A stretch of 64,000 bases of DNA from Planctomycetota bacterium (GTDB lineage Bacteria; Planctomycetota; PUPC01; DSUN01), in assembly GCA_035384565.1 (NCBI GenBank), contig DAOOIT010000029.1:1-64000 (forward strand), given 5' to 3'. Below the pieces are notes generated by a model, which worked only from the letters and a program-made list of their open reading frames with translations, had not been told where the DNA came from and made no database searches. Position numbers and translations under genes: made by a program. Numbering within the stretch: the stretch's first letter is position 1; each line of letters begins with the position of its first letter. Of the stretch, positions 36,282 through 46,400 are shown one piece after another.

Positions 36282-37223
36282 ATGAAGAACTTCGACGCCC
36301 TGCTGCGTCTGGTGGCGCATCAGCCCCGCCGCCGCCTGTCTGTCGCCGTGGCTCAGGACTACACGGTCCTCGAGGCCATTCGCGACGCGGAGGCCCAGGG
36401 CCTTGTGCAGGCCGTGCTCTTCGGCGACCGGGAGAGCATCCTCGAGGAGGCTGAGCGCGCCCAGTATGCGGTGCGCGAGGCCGACATCGTGCACGAGCCG
36501 GACCCGCTGAAGGCGGCGCTGGGCGCCGTGTCGCTCGCCTCACGCGGCGAGGCCGACATCGTGATGAAGGGCTACCTCCACACCGACGATTTCCTCCGGG
36601 CCATCCTCCACAAGGAGCAGGGCCTTCGCACCGGCTCCATCATGAGCCACGTGTTCATCATCGAGAGCCGGGCCCTCGACCGCCTGCTCTTCGTGGCCGA
36701 CGGGGCGATGAATATCGCCCCGGACCTCGAGTTGAAGGCCGCCATTCTCCTCAACACGGTGCACGTGGCCAGCGCCTTCGGCATCATGCGGCCCAAGGTG
36801 GCCGTCATGGCCGCGGTCGAGCTCATCAACCCTGCCATGCCGGCAACCCTGGACGCGGCCGCTCTCGCCCAGATGAGCAAGCGGCATCAGTTTTCGGTGG
36901 ACTGCGAGGTGGACGGCCCCTTCGCCCTCGACAACGCCGTGAGCGCGGCCGCGGCGAAGCACAAGAAGATCAGCGGCCCCGTGGCGGGCGGGGCGGACGT
37001 GCTGCTCGTGCCCAATATCGAGGCGGGGAACATGCTGGCCAAGGCGCTGATCTACATCAGCGGATGCCGGCTGGCGGGGCTGCTCGTGGGGGCGAAGGTG
37101 CCCGTCGTGCTCACCAGCCGGGCCGACACGGCGGAGAGCAAGCTCCTGAGCATCGCGAGCGCCGTCTTCGCCATCAACCTTCAGCGCACCCTGTGGCTCA
37201 AGGTGGGCAAGGTGCACTACTGA
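36282..37223 (+). CDS. Phosphate butyryl/acetyltransferase
   Basis: The 313-residue protein belongs to the PTA/PTB family, which swaps CoA and phosphate on acyl groups. Family blocks seen are VLEAIRDAEAQGLVQAVLFGD, ADIVMKGYLHTDDFLRAIL, LLFVADGAMNIAPDLELKA, RPKVAVMAAVELINPAM and ADVLLVPNIEAGNMLAKALIY with late PVVLTSRADTAESKLLSIA. It resembles phosphate butyryltransferase more than long Pta. The ATG at 36282 is preceded by AGAGGAG. With a kinase elsewhere it could make ATP from acetyl- or butyryl-CoA, which suits the CODH/acetyl-CoA synthase operon further right. Its 3' end overlaps the convergent response regulator by 7 bp. Confidence 0.9.
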   Translation: MKNFDALLRLVAHQPRRRLSVAVAQDYTVLEAIRDAEAQGLVQAVLFGDRESILEEAERAQYAVREADIVHEPDPLKAALGAVSLASRGEADIVMKGYLHTDDFLRAILHKEQGLRTGSIMSHVFIIESRALDRLLFVADGAMNIAPDLELKAAILLNTVHVASAFGIMRPKVAVMAAVELINPAMPATLDAAALAQMSKRHQFSVDCEVDGPFALDNAVSAAAAKHKKISGPVAGGADVLLVPNIEAGNMLAKALIYISGCRLAGLLVGAKVPVVLTSRADTAESKLLSIASAVFAINLQRTLWLKVGKVHY

Positions 37224-37639
37224 CCGCCGGCCTCGGCCGCCTGGCGCTCGATGAGCTTGCGGACGGTGGCGAGGAGCTTCGCGGGGTCCACCGGCTTGTC
37301 GAGGAAGGCGTCGGGGCGTTCGCCCATGTAGTCGTGGACGGCGTCGGCGGAGAAGCGGACGCCCGTCTTCTCGGCGATGCCGGTGAGGAGCACGACGGGT
37401 ATGGCCTTGAGGGCGGGGTTCTGGCGCAGCTCGTAGAGGGCGGCGAAGCCGTCCTTCTTGGGCATCTGGACGTCCATCACGATCAGATCGGGGCGCTCGG
37501 CAGCCGCCTTCTCGATCGCGTCGCTGCCATCGCGCCCGAAGACGAACTCGTAGCCCTCGTCCTCGAGGGTCGCCTTGACGAATCGGCGGTTGTCCAGCTC
37601 ATCGTCCACGATGAGCACCTTCTTGGGTCTGCTGGCCAT
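37217..37639 (-). CDS. Single-domain response regulator
   Basis: The 140-residue receiver domain has D12-D13, phosphoacceptor D56 (LIVMDVQMP), T86 in LLTG and K115 (FLDKPVDP). I choose the ATG at 37639 because GAGGG lies six bases upstream; an ATG at 37651 would overlap the histidine kinase stop as ATGA and is also possible. It is directly downstream of the FHA-GAF histidine kinase, its likely phosphodonor, and is a paralogue of the regulator at 27812-28204. Confidence 0.9.
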   Translation of the reverse strand: MASRPKKVLIVDDELDNRRFVKATLEDEGYEFVFGRDGSDAIEKAAAERPDLIVMDVQMPKKDGFAALYELRQNPALKAIPVVLLTGIAEKTGVRFSADAVHDYMGERPDAFLDKPVDPAKLLATVRKLIERQAAEAGGQ

Positions 37640-37647
37640 ACTTGCCC

Positions 37648-39366
37648 TCATACTTTCTGTGTGTCGCGTTGCCGCCGGAGCGGGAGGCAGAGGGTGAAGC
37701 TGGTGCCCTTGCCGATCTCGGAGGCGACGTCAATGCGGCCGCCATGCTCTTCGATGATCTTCTGGGTGACGGGGAGCCCGAGGCCGGTGCCTTTCGACCC
37801 CTTGGTGCTGAAGAAGACGGTGAAGAGCTTGGCGAGGGTCTCGGGCGACATGCCGCAGCCCGTGTCGCTGACGGTGACGCGGACGAAGGGGTCGGTCGTG
37901 GGGGCCTGGGTGCGCACGGTGACCGTGCCGCCGGAGGCGGCGCAGGCGTCAATGGCGTTGGTGATGATGTTGAGCAGGCAGCGGCGGATTCCGCGCGGGT
38001 CTACCTCCACAGGGCCCAGGGCGGGGTCGAGTTGGATCGAGAAGGTGACGTTGGCGTTCTCGGCCCTGGCGGCGGTGAGCTCGCAGATCTCGGAGCACAG
38101 GGCGCCGAGATCGGCCTCGGCATACTCGGGCTGCCGCTGCTTGGAGTAGGTCAGGAGGTCCCAGACCAGGTCTTCCATGAAGCTGTTGTTGCGGGAGACC
38201 ATCTCCCAGCCGGTGCGGATGCGTGCCATGTCCTGCGAGTGGAGGCCCTTGTCGAGGATGTAGGCTCCGCCCTTGATGCCCTGGAGGATGTTCTTGATGC
38301 AGTGGGTGAGGCCGGCGAGGGTCTGGCCGACGGCAGCGAGGCGCTCGGAGGCCACGACCTTCTCGTGGAGGCGGGCGTTGGCGAGGCAGCCCGCCACCTG
38401 GTTCGCGGCGAAGGTGAGCAGCTCGAGGTCGGCCTGGGTGAAGCTGTGCATGCCCTTGAGCGTGTCTATGTGCACGGCCCCGAGCACCTCGTCGCGGAAC
38501 ACGAGAGGCGCGATCATCATCGAGCGGATGCCGAGGCCGACGATGCTCTGGGAGCCGGCGAAGCGCTCGTCGGCGGCCGCATCGCGGCACAGGAGGCCGG
38601 CACGCTCGCGCATGGCGCGCTCGAGCGCGGTGTGGGAGATGCCGGCGTCGGCGGCCCGGCCCTTGATGCGGCAGCGGGCGGCGGCCGTGTGGACCTCCCG
38701 GCTCTGGGGGTCCACGAGGACGATGAACGCGCGATCGGCGACGCCGAAAATCTCGAAGAGCGCGCCGAGGACGCGGTCCAGAATCTCGGAGGTGCCGAGG
38801 GTTCCCGTGGTGGCCCGGGAGATCTCGTAGGCGGCCAGGAGGCGTCGGGCGAGCTGGCGCGGGTCCTCGTTGGCCTGGGGCAGCGCCATCGTGGTGTAGC
38901 GCAGAGAGTCGACCGAGCCTACGGCGTTGTAGTCCACATCGGTGCGCACGAGGCGCCGGAGGCGGGTGGCATCGCCTTCCATCTTCGAGGCCGCGCCCTG
39001 AGGGGCCGGAGCGACCGAATCGCCCTTGCGCCACAGGATGGTCGAGGCGTCGGTGAGCATCTCCTCGTTCGCGTCGTCCGCGGTGTCCCTGGAGTGAAAC
39101 GTCAGGTCCGCGTTCCCGATGCCCACGAGGTCGCCGTCGCGCAGGACGCAGCGCTTCTGCTGTTCGTCGTTGACAAAGGTCCCGTTGCGGCTCCCGCAGT
39201 CCTCCAGGATCCAGGCGGCGCCCTGGCGGACGATGCGGGCGTGGACCCCGGAGACTCCCGCGTCGGAGATGCAGATGTCGTTCTGCGGGGCGCGCCCGAT
39301 GCGTGTCTCCACGCCCAGCCGGAAGCGGCGCTCGCCTTCTGCGGTCTGCCAGGTCAACGAAGCCAT
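37648..39366 (-). CDS. Cytosolic histidine kinase with FHA and GAF domains
   Basis: The 572-residue protein has an N-terminal FHA domain (about 20-90: IGRAPQNDICISD, VSGVHARI, SRNGTFVND), a GAF domain (about 190-335), a HisKA region with H355 in LTHCIKNILQ, and an ATPase domain (NIITNAIDA, DTGCGMS, GTGLGLPV). There is no membrane segment. FHA domains bind phosphothreonine, so this kinase could read the output of a Ser/Thr kinase such as the one at 31257-35552 and pass it to the response regulator downstream; that link is inference. Confidence 0.93.
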   Translation of the reverse strand: MASLTWQTAEGERRFRLGVETRIGRAPQNDICISDAGVSGVHARIVRQGAAWILEDCGSRNGTFVNDEQQKRCVLRDGDLVGIGNADLTFHSRDTADDANEEMLTDASTILWRKGDSVAPAPQGAASKMEGDATRLRRLVRTDVDYNAVGSVDSLRYTTMALPQANEDPRQLARRLLAAYEISRATTGTLGTSEILDRVLGALFEIFGVADRAFIVLVDPQSREVHTAAARCRIKGRAADAGISHTALERAMRERAGLLCRDAAADERFAGSQSIVGLGIRSMMIAPLVFRDEVLGAVHIDTLKGMHSFTQADLELLTFAANQVAGCLANARLHEKVVASERLAAVGQTLAGLTHCIKNILQGIKGGAYILDKGLHSQDMARIRTGWEMVSRNNSFMEDLVWDLLTYSKQRQPEYAEADLGALCSEICELTAARAENANVTFSIQLDPALGPVEVDPRGIRRCLLNIITNAIDACAASGGTVTVRTQAPTTDPFVRVTVSDTGCGMSPETLAKLFTVFFSTKGSKGTGLGLPVTQKIIEEHGGRIDVASEIGKGTSFTLCLPLRRQRDTQKV

Positions 39367-39557
39367 GCTCTGCCTTTCCTGCTTCGGCCCAGAAGCATCG
39401 GCTCCTGCGCCAGCGCGCGTGGCGGACGCTGTCGCATCCGAGCTTCTGGCACCCTGCCTGTCCTTTCAGGGTAGCCATTCGGGGCCAGCTTGTCAACTGC
39501 CCCATGGAGACGGCCAAGGGAGCCGCCCGCCGCAGAAGACGCCTGCCCTGGCATCAC

Positions 39558-41918
39558 CTAGCGATGCCAGGGAGGAGCCAGGAAGCTGATGGCCTCCTCG
39601 AAGGTCGCCTTGCGTCGGAAGTCGGCCGGGTTGTAGGCGGGAACGGCTGGGTCTGGCTTGTCGGCCCAGTGGGGGTGATGCCGCCCGAAGTAGCTGCCGT
39701 AGAACTGGTAATTGCTGTCCACCCAACGGCTCAGGCGCATCAGCTCCATCGCCGTGAGCATCTTCGAGTGGTCGTCCTTGGCGTTCTTCGCGTGCTTGGG
39801 GTCGGTGAGAACGGCCATGAGCGTGCTCTGGGCGCAGCCCAGGCTCTTGGGCGGCAGGGCGGCGCCGTTGTAGTTGCCACGGTCGCCCTGGTTGAACGAG
39901 GTGAACTCGGGAATGATCGGGCCGGCCAATTGCTTGCTGGCGAGTTGCTCGTAGGAGGTGTTGTAGTACGTCGTCAGTTCGCCGGTGAGCCGGAGGCCGC
40001 CGGCGGGCTCCTTGGCGCCGTGGCATAACACGCACTTGGCGTCGAGGATGGGCTGTATGTCGGTGGGGTAGTGGATCACCTGGCCGGCCAGGCCGTCGCC
40101 GCCGTTCTCCTGGAGGTCGCACGGCTGGGGCTGGAGGAGGCTCGGCGGGCGGCCGAGAGCCAGGGGCGTGCCGCCGGTGCGCACGGCGGCGGTGCGGCTG
40201 TGCTGGCCGTGGCAGCCTGTGCACGAGCGCACTTCGCCGGCGGCGTAGTTCACGTACGTGCGCTCGCGCTGGACCTCGCGGAAGTCCTTGTCCAGAGCCT
40301 GGAAGAACAGGCTGCGGCCGGCCGGCACCACGAAGTGGGCCGAGCCGTCCGCCTCGACAGGCACGACGCCCCACTGGACGCGCGGCCAGAGGGCCGCCTT
40401 CCAGCTCGAGCTGCTCAGCGACGTGCCCCAGCGCCGGCCCGTGGACCAGTAGCGCGGCACGACCTCGTTGACGCGTAGCCATTTCACCTCGCCTGGGGCC
40501 ACGCTGTCCATGCCCTGGTACACGTTCTCCACCACGCACAGGGCCTGGTTGGCGGCCGCGTAGCGCGGGTCGCGCACGGGCTCCAGCACGGGCGGCACGG
40601 CTCGGGGCACCAGCGCCAGCGGATGCCAGCACGAGAGCGCCGCGTCGGCGTGGACCTTTCGATGAACGCCCTCGGTGTCAATCAGGTACAGGGCGTACGC
40701 ATTGGGAACGGCCTTGTAGTGATCGGCGGGGTTGGCCTTGAATGAGACCAGGAACCTGCGGTCGCTCACCGGGTACGGGGTGGCGTAGAGGTGCCCCTTC
40801 CTGCCTTCCGGGTCGTGGACGTAGTTGCCGTCGGCGGTCAGGAAGTGCCAGCCGGGCTCCGAACGGCGCGCGATGAAAACGTGGGGCGTGATGTTGACGA
40901 CGGGATAGCGGGTGTCGCCGCGCACGAAGCCGGGCTCGTTGGGGTCGGGCCCGCGCTCGCGCATGCCCATCCCGTAGTCTACAAGCAGAATGGGGCCCAG
41001 GCAGCCGCCCTGGGGGAAATGGCACGTGCCCACGCACACGAAGCGGCTGTGGCTGCCGGGAAGGGGCATGGGGTACATGTAGATGGTCGTGTCGTCGTCG
41101 GCGAGGCCGTAGAGCTCCTGCGGCCGGCTGCCGTCGGGGTTCATGGACCAGATGGTCTTGGCCACGCGCGCCCCCTTGTCCACGTATTCCCAGCGGTGGT
41201 ACATCACGCGGCCGTCGTCGAGGGCGATGGGGCAGAACTCGCTGACGGGGCTGCGCGTGAGCTGCTCCACGTTCGTGCCGTCGGCGGCCATGCGGTGCAG
41301 CGTGGGCGCCACCAGGTGCGACGAGCCGCCGCACAGCACGGTGCACTCGGAGCGGGTGGAGGAGAAGACGATCCGGCCGTCGGGCAGGTAGTTGGGGTGA
41401 ATGTCGTCGGTGTGCCAGCCGCGGTTCCAGCGGGCCACCTTCTCGGCCTCATCGGGGGGCGGGAACGACACCTGACGCAACCCCTTGCCGTCAATGCCCA
41501 CCTCCCAGATGCGGAAGCCGGCGCCCGGGTTCTCGCGGAAGTCGAAGAGCACCCGCTTCGCGTCGAACGACAGGCTGATCTTGCCGATGAAGCCCTTGCC
41601 GCCGGGCAGGGCGGCAGCTGTCACCACGGGCCGTTCCGCCTTGGTCCGCACGTTGTAGATGTAGATGCCGTTCTCGGGCACGAAGCGGTCGGGGCTGGTG
41701 CCGTTATTGATGTCCGTGTAGTAGTGGTCGGACGAATAGGGCTTGCGCTTGACGAACACGATCTCCTCGAAGCCCAGGTCCTCGACGCCCACGGGCGCCT
41801 GGGACATCACGGGGCCGGCCCCCGCCGCCGCGGCGGTCTCGCCGGCCGAGGCCGCGCTCCAGCAAGTGCATAGGGCCATCGCGCAGAACACGAGCACAAG
41901 CCTGATTCCACTGCACAT
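39558..41918 (-). CDS. Exported HzsA-related cytochrome-type protein
   Basis: The 786-residue protein resembles the HzsA-related proteins of planctomycetes (middle domain of the hydrazine synthase alpha subunit). A propeller-like N-terminal two thirds (VRWNRGWHTDDIHPNYLPDGRIVFSST type motifs) is followed by two c-type haem motifs: CTGCH (in VRSCTGCHGQ) and CVLCH (in DAKCVLCHGA). The signal peptide is MCSGIRLVLVFCAMALCTC. The ATG at 41918 has GGAG eight bases upstream. There are no HzsB/C partners, so anammox chemistry is not implied; a periplasmic redox role is likely. Confidence 0.8.
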   Translation of the reverse strand: MCSGIRLVLVFCAMALCTCWSAASAGETAAAAGAGPVMSQAPVGVEDLGFEEIVFVKRKPYSSDHYYTDINNGTSPDRFVPENGIYIYNVRTKAERPVVTAAALPGGKGFIGKISLSFDAKRVLFDFRENPGAGFRIWEVGIDGKGLRQVSFPPPDEAEKVARWNRGWHTDDIHPNYLPDGRIVFSSTRSECTVLCGGSSHLVAPTLHRMAADGTNVEQLTRSPVSEFCPIALDDGRVMYHRWEYVDKGARVAKTIWSMNPDGSRPQELYGLADDDTTIYMYPMPLPGSHSRFVCVGTCHFPQGGCLGPILLVDYGMGMRERGPDPNEPGFVRGDTRYPVVNITPHVFIARRSEPGWHFLTADGNYVHDPEGRKGHLYATPYPVSDRRFLVSFKANPADHYKAVPNAYALYLIDTEGVHRKVHADAALSCWHPLALVPRAVPPVLEPVRDPRYAAANQALCVVENVYQGMDSVAPGEVKWLRVNEVVPRYWSTGRRWGTSLSSSSWKAALWPRVQWGVVPVEADGSAHFVVPAGRSLFFQALDKDFREVQRERTYVNYAAGEVRSCTGCHGQHSRTAAVRTGGTPLALGRPPSLLQPQPCDLQENGGDGLAGQVIHYPTDIQPILDAKCVLCHGAKEPAGGLRLTGELTTYYNTSYEQLASKQLAGPIIPEFTSFNQGDRGNYNGAALPPKSLGCAQSTLMAVLTDPKHAKNAKDDHSKMLTAMELMRLSRWVDSNYQFYGSYFGRHHPHWADKPDPAVPAYNPADFRRKATFEEAISFLAPPWHR

Positions 41919-42135
41919 GCGTGCTCTCCGGTACCCAAGCATCGGCAGCGGGAATATGAAACGTCGCCAGAAGCGAGTGTATGCCGCCCCGTGCGGCGTG
42001 TCAAGCGGGGCAGTGAAGCCGGGGCGAGGGTGTCCGGGGCGGGCACGCACCGCGCAGGAGGCGGGCAGGCACCCTGCCCGGCCGGGCCTCGCAGGCGCGA
42101 CGGTTGCCCCTCAGCCCAGCGGCCCCGCACGCCGC

Positions 42136-43410
42136 CTACCCGGCGCCGAGGGCCGAGGCGAGAACGTCGGCGGCGCGGTCAACCTCCTGGGGCGAGACGA
42201 CGAGCGGCGGCTGAAGCCGGAGCACGTTGCCGAACACACCGCCCAGGCCGACGAGCACGCCGGCCTCGCGGCAGACGCGGCGGACCTCGCGGGCCTCGGC
42301 GTCGGCGGGGGTCTTCGCGGCGTCGCGGACGAGTTCGATGCCGACCATGAGGCCCTTGCCGCGCACGTCGCCGACGAGCGGGCACTTGCCGCGGAGAGCG
42401 GCGAGGCGGCGCATCAACTGGTCGCTGCGCTCGGCGGCCCGCTCGGGCAGCCGCTCGCCTAGCATCACGTCAAGGTTGGCGAGGCCCGCCGCGCACGACA
42501 CGGGGTTGCCGCCGAACGTCGAGAGATGATCGCCGGGCGCGAAAGCGTCGGCCACGCCGGGACGTGCGATGAAGGCGCTCAGGGGGAAGCCGTCGGCGAT
42601 GCCCTTCGCCAGGCACAGGATGTCGGGCTCCACGCCGTAATGCTCGATGGCAAAGAGCTTGCCCGTGCGCCCGAAGCCGCACTGCACCTCGTCGGCGATG
42701 AACAGCGCGCCGTCCTTGCGGACGATCTCCACGGCCCTCTGGAAGTACTCAGGCGGGGGGACGATGATGCCCCCCTCCCCCATCACCGGCTCGGCCACGA
42801 AGGCGGCCACGTCGCCCGCGGTCTGGTAACGCAGCACGTCGGCCATCGCCTCGGCACAAGCAACTCCGCAGGCCGGGTAGCTCAGCTTCAGCGGGCAGCG
42901 GTAGCAATAGGGCGCGGGCGCGAAAGCCACGCCCGACAGGTAGGGGCCGAAGCCTTTCTTCCGGCCGCGATTGCCGCTGATCGAGAGCGTGCCCACGGTG
43001 CGGCCGTGGAAGCTGGCCGTGAGCGCCACCAACTCGTGCCGCCTCGTGAACTGCTTGGCGAGGCGCACGGCCCCCTCGATGGCCTCGGCGCCGCTGTTGC
43101 CGAAGAAGCTCTTCTGAAGGGCGCCAGGCGTCACCTCGGCCAACCGCTTCGCCAGCTCGGCGGCGCGGGGGTTGTAGTAGACGTAGGTGCAGCAGTGCAC
43201 CAGCTTCTCCATCTGCTCGCGCGCGGCGGCGAGCACCTTCGGGTGCCCGTGGCCCGCGTTCACCACGGCGATGCCGCTGAAGCAGTCGAGATACTCTCGC
43301 CCGTCGGCGCCCGTCACCGTGCAGCCCGCGGCCCGCACCACCTCGATCGGCTCGAAGCCCGCGACCATGCTGGTGATGAGATACCGGTCGTAGAGCTCTT
43401 TGGCACCCAT
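42136..43410 (-). CDS. Class III PLP aminotransferase
   Basis: The 424-residue enzyme is an omega-aminotransferase of the acetylornithine/GABA/AGXT2 group. PLP-binding blocks are GNSGAEAIEGAVRLA, ASFHGRT, FIADEVQCGFGRTG (Asp to the pyridine nitrogen) and the Schiff-base lysine in LAKGIADGFPLSAF. The amino donor cannot be set from sequence; 4-aminobutyrate or alanine-glyoxylate types are both possible. It has a cysteine-rich insert (YCYRCPLKLSYPACGVAC), seen in some members. The ATG at 43410 follows AGGAGG by eight bases; a GTG nine bases earlier lies in that site. Confidence 0.9.
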   Translation of the reverse strand: MGAKELYDRYLITSMVAGFEPIEVVRAAGCTVTGADGREYLDCFSGIAVVNAGHGHPKVLAAAREQMEKLVHCCTYVYYNPRAAELAKRLAEVTPGALQKSFFGNSGAEAIEGAVRLAKQFTRRHELVALTASFHGRTVGTLSISGNRGRKKGFGPYLSGVAFAPAPYCYRCPLKLSYPACGVACAEAMADVLRYQTAGDVAAFVAEPVMGEGGIIVPPPEYFQRAVEIVRKDGALFIADEVQCGFGRTGKLFAIEHYGVEPDILCLAKGIADGFPLSAFIARPGVADAFAPGDHLSTFGGNPVSCAAGLANLDVMLGERLPERAAERSDQLMRRLAALRGKCPLVGDVRGKGLMVGIELVRDAAKTPADAEAREVRRVCREAGVLVGLGGVFGNVLRLQPPLVVSPQEVDRAADVLASALGAG

Positions 43411-43486
43411 CGAGAACACCTCCTGCTATCGTGTGATAGGACCGATAGGGTTCCGAGTGAACACCTTCTCGAAGGTCATATCCGTC

Positions 43487-46400
43487 CTATTCGGTTGGCA
43501 CCCGCAGCACCTTCACCCCATATGGCCCCGCCAGCATCGTGGCGGCGGGGTCAACCGCGGAGCCGTGCTCGGCATCGGCCACGGACAGCTTGCCTGCGGG
43601 CAGGCGCACTTTCGACGCATCGAGGCGCACGGCCGCCTTCACGTCGTCGGCCGCCCAACTGGCCAGGATGACGAGCGCCTCGCGGGCCGCCGGCTTCGCA
43701 AGCACGATCCACTTCACCTGGGCCGGCTCGACGCCCAGCACGGGCTCGTCGGCCCAGTAGTTGTGCACCGTCACCGCGTCGGTGCCGTAGCCGAACTGGC
43801 GGACGAGGTCGTAGAGCTTGCCGCCGTTGGATTGGATTTCGTGGACCATCCTCATGCCCCATTCGGCGCGGTACTGGAGCTCGCTCGGAGTCCCGCCTTC
43901 AGGCGGTCCTGCCCTCTCGAAGACCTTGTTGGTCGTCCCCGTGACGGGATAGAGCGTGAGCGGGTAGTTGCCGGTCTGGAGGCCGATGGTCTCGGCCTGG
44001 AGCCATTCGGGGCTGAACGGCTGGGCCGAGCCGAGTTCGTGGTCGAGGTTGGCCGTCGCCCAGGTGTGAATCGGCAGGACGAGGGTGTTGGTCATGTGGT
44101 TCACCCATTCGAGCGGCTCGGAGCGCTTCTTCCGCCATTCCTGGAGCAGGTTCCACACGCGCTTCTGGTATTCCCGCTGGTTCCAGAGGATCACAGCGGG
44201 TTGAATCGTGCCGTCCTCGGTCACATAGGCCGCAGAGGTGAGGGGGTTCATGCTCGAACGCGGATACGTGTTGTCCCAATACAGGCTCATCCCCCGCTTC
44301 AGCCACTCATTGGCTACGTAGCAGCCGAAGTCCTGGTAGCTCCGGCAGAAGTTGACGGTTGCGGCGGGGCCGGTGTTGCGTCCGCCGCGGAAGATGCTCT
44401 CGTCGGGCTGCGTGAGCGGCCCGCGGCGGAAGGCGAAGGGCTCGACGGTCCACTCGTCGGCGTAGACCTTCCACTCGTCGCGGGCGGTGCAGCCGGCCAT
44501 CTCCTCCTGGTAGACGGTGAGCGGGCGGTTCGGCCCCACATCCTTCGCCCGCCCGGCGAAGTGCATCACGCTGCCCAGCCAGGGCCACGTGCCGTGGGCG
44601 GGGGGCGGGTTGTGCTGCTTGTCGTAGGCGGCGAACCAGTCGGCGTCCACCTTGCCGGTCGCGCGGGCCTCGGCGATCTTGTCGGCAATCGCCCAATTGT
44701 TGCGATAGGGGGTCTGGTACGAGCAGCACAGCCCGCCGAAGGGCACGACGGCGAGGCCGGTGGGCAGGTCTGGCAGCTTGGCCCGCCAGCCGCCCGGCAT
44801 CGGCTTCGTCGGCGAGGCCTGAAGGCCGAACACGAGCGTCCGCGGCTCCTTCAGCGTCACCGGCTGGTTGATCAAGTGGACCCGCAGGATCACTTTGTCG
44901 CCCTCGCGGATGACCTCCTGGAGTGGCTCCTTGTGGTCCTTGCGTGTGACCCACCCTTTGTCGTTCTCGGCGAACCAGGCGAGGCCGCGATTGGGGTTGC
45001 CGAGCCAGATGTAGGCGGTGAAGGCGTTCCGCCAGCTCTTGCCGCGGTGCCCCTTGCGGCTGTCCCACACGACCCCTTGACCTTCGGGCACGGCGCCCGC
45101 GAAGTTCTGGCGGAGCGTGTCGGTCGTCTCGTGCAGCAGCCGTGCCTCCGATGCCTTGAGCGGAATGTCCAGCCACAGGCGCTCGATCTCATCGGGCTTC
45201 GGGCCGGGCAAGAGCGTCATCTCCACCCGCATGCAGCCGTCCATCTCGATAGTGGACTTCGTGGCGAGTTTCAGGGCAGCCGCAGCGCCTGTCGCCTCGA
45301 ACACAGCCTGAGTGCGCCCTGTGCTCGTAAACTTACCACCCGCTTTGTCCCACTTCCTCTCGTTTCCCCCCATCCAACAGCGCAGACTCATGGGCGCAGC
45401 GAGGAGTTCCCTCCCATTGGCTACCACTGATTCCCAAAGGCCGAAGCCATTCATCTGGTGCGTGCGGCCCACGACCGATGCCTCCTGCCACCTGGCCGCC
45501 ACGGGCGTGAAGGGTGGATGGACGTCGTCCGTGATCCCCAGTTCGCTGCCCGCCCACGGGAACGCCTTGTGATCGAAGGTGAAGGCCCCGCCTTCCGTCG
45601 TCTTCCCCGTCTGGTCAACCACCGAGGCGACAAGCGAGTGGAGGCCCTCGCCGAGGCGCGGGAGCTCAAGCCAGGATGCTTCGGCGCTGAAGGTCACCTT
45701 CTTGCGGAGAAGTTCCTTGCCCGTGGGGGACTTGAGTGTGAGAACGACCTGCTGAAGGGTGGAGGGTTCGGCGTTCGGGATGAGGCGATAGTGGAGCTTG
45801 CGACTGCTGGGGAAAAACATGCCCTCGATCTCGACGGGGGCGAGCCGCACCTCGCGGTTCAGCTTCGAGGGGTCGCGATAGCGCCAGAAGGCGTTGGCCA
45901 CCTCTTCGGGCAGGAGGGCCTTGCGGTAGACGAAGACCTCGTCCACAATGGCCTCGCCGAACTGGATGGTGTCGGAGACGCCCTTGTTGCCGGGTGTGGC
46001 GAGGCTGGCCGCGGTCGAGCGGGCGACGAGGCGGCCATCGAGGTAGAGGCACACCTCGCGGCCCCGCCACGTGATGACCGCGTGGCGCCAGCGGCCCTCG
46101 TAGAAGTCGTCCTCGACGTTCAGGAACTCCAGGCCGCCCTGGGGGTTGGCGTAGTACAGCGAGAGGGGCCGCCCCGGGTCGCCGCCGTTGAAGATGTAAA
46201 GGGTGAAGCCCCAGCCGATCGAGACGAAGCCGCGGTTGCGATCCGACCAGTTGTTCACGCCATAGGGCTGGAACCAGAACTCGAGCGAGCCCTGATTGAG
46301 GTCGAGGAGGCCGGGGGCCGAGAGGGTGAGGCCGCCGACAACGCCCTGGTTCCGCACGCCCTCGGCGAATCGGGTCTTGGCGCCGCCCACCTTGAGCTCG

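Noticed and set aside
39558..41918. Possible anammox hydrazine synthase
   Set aside because: Only an alpha-like protein is present. HzsB and HzsC are absent and the rest of the window points to CODH/ACS metabolism.
43425..43487. A weak inverted repeat with GATAGGACCGATAGGG and CCGTCCTATTCGG before the aminotransferase
   Set aside because: The words resemble those of the acs junction stems, but pairing is short and broken, so I do not list it as a hairpin.
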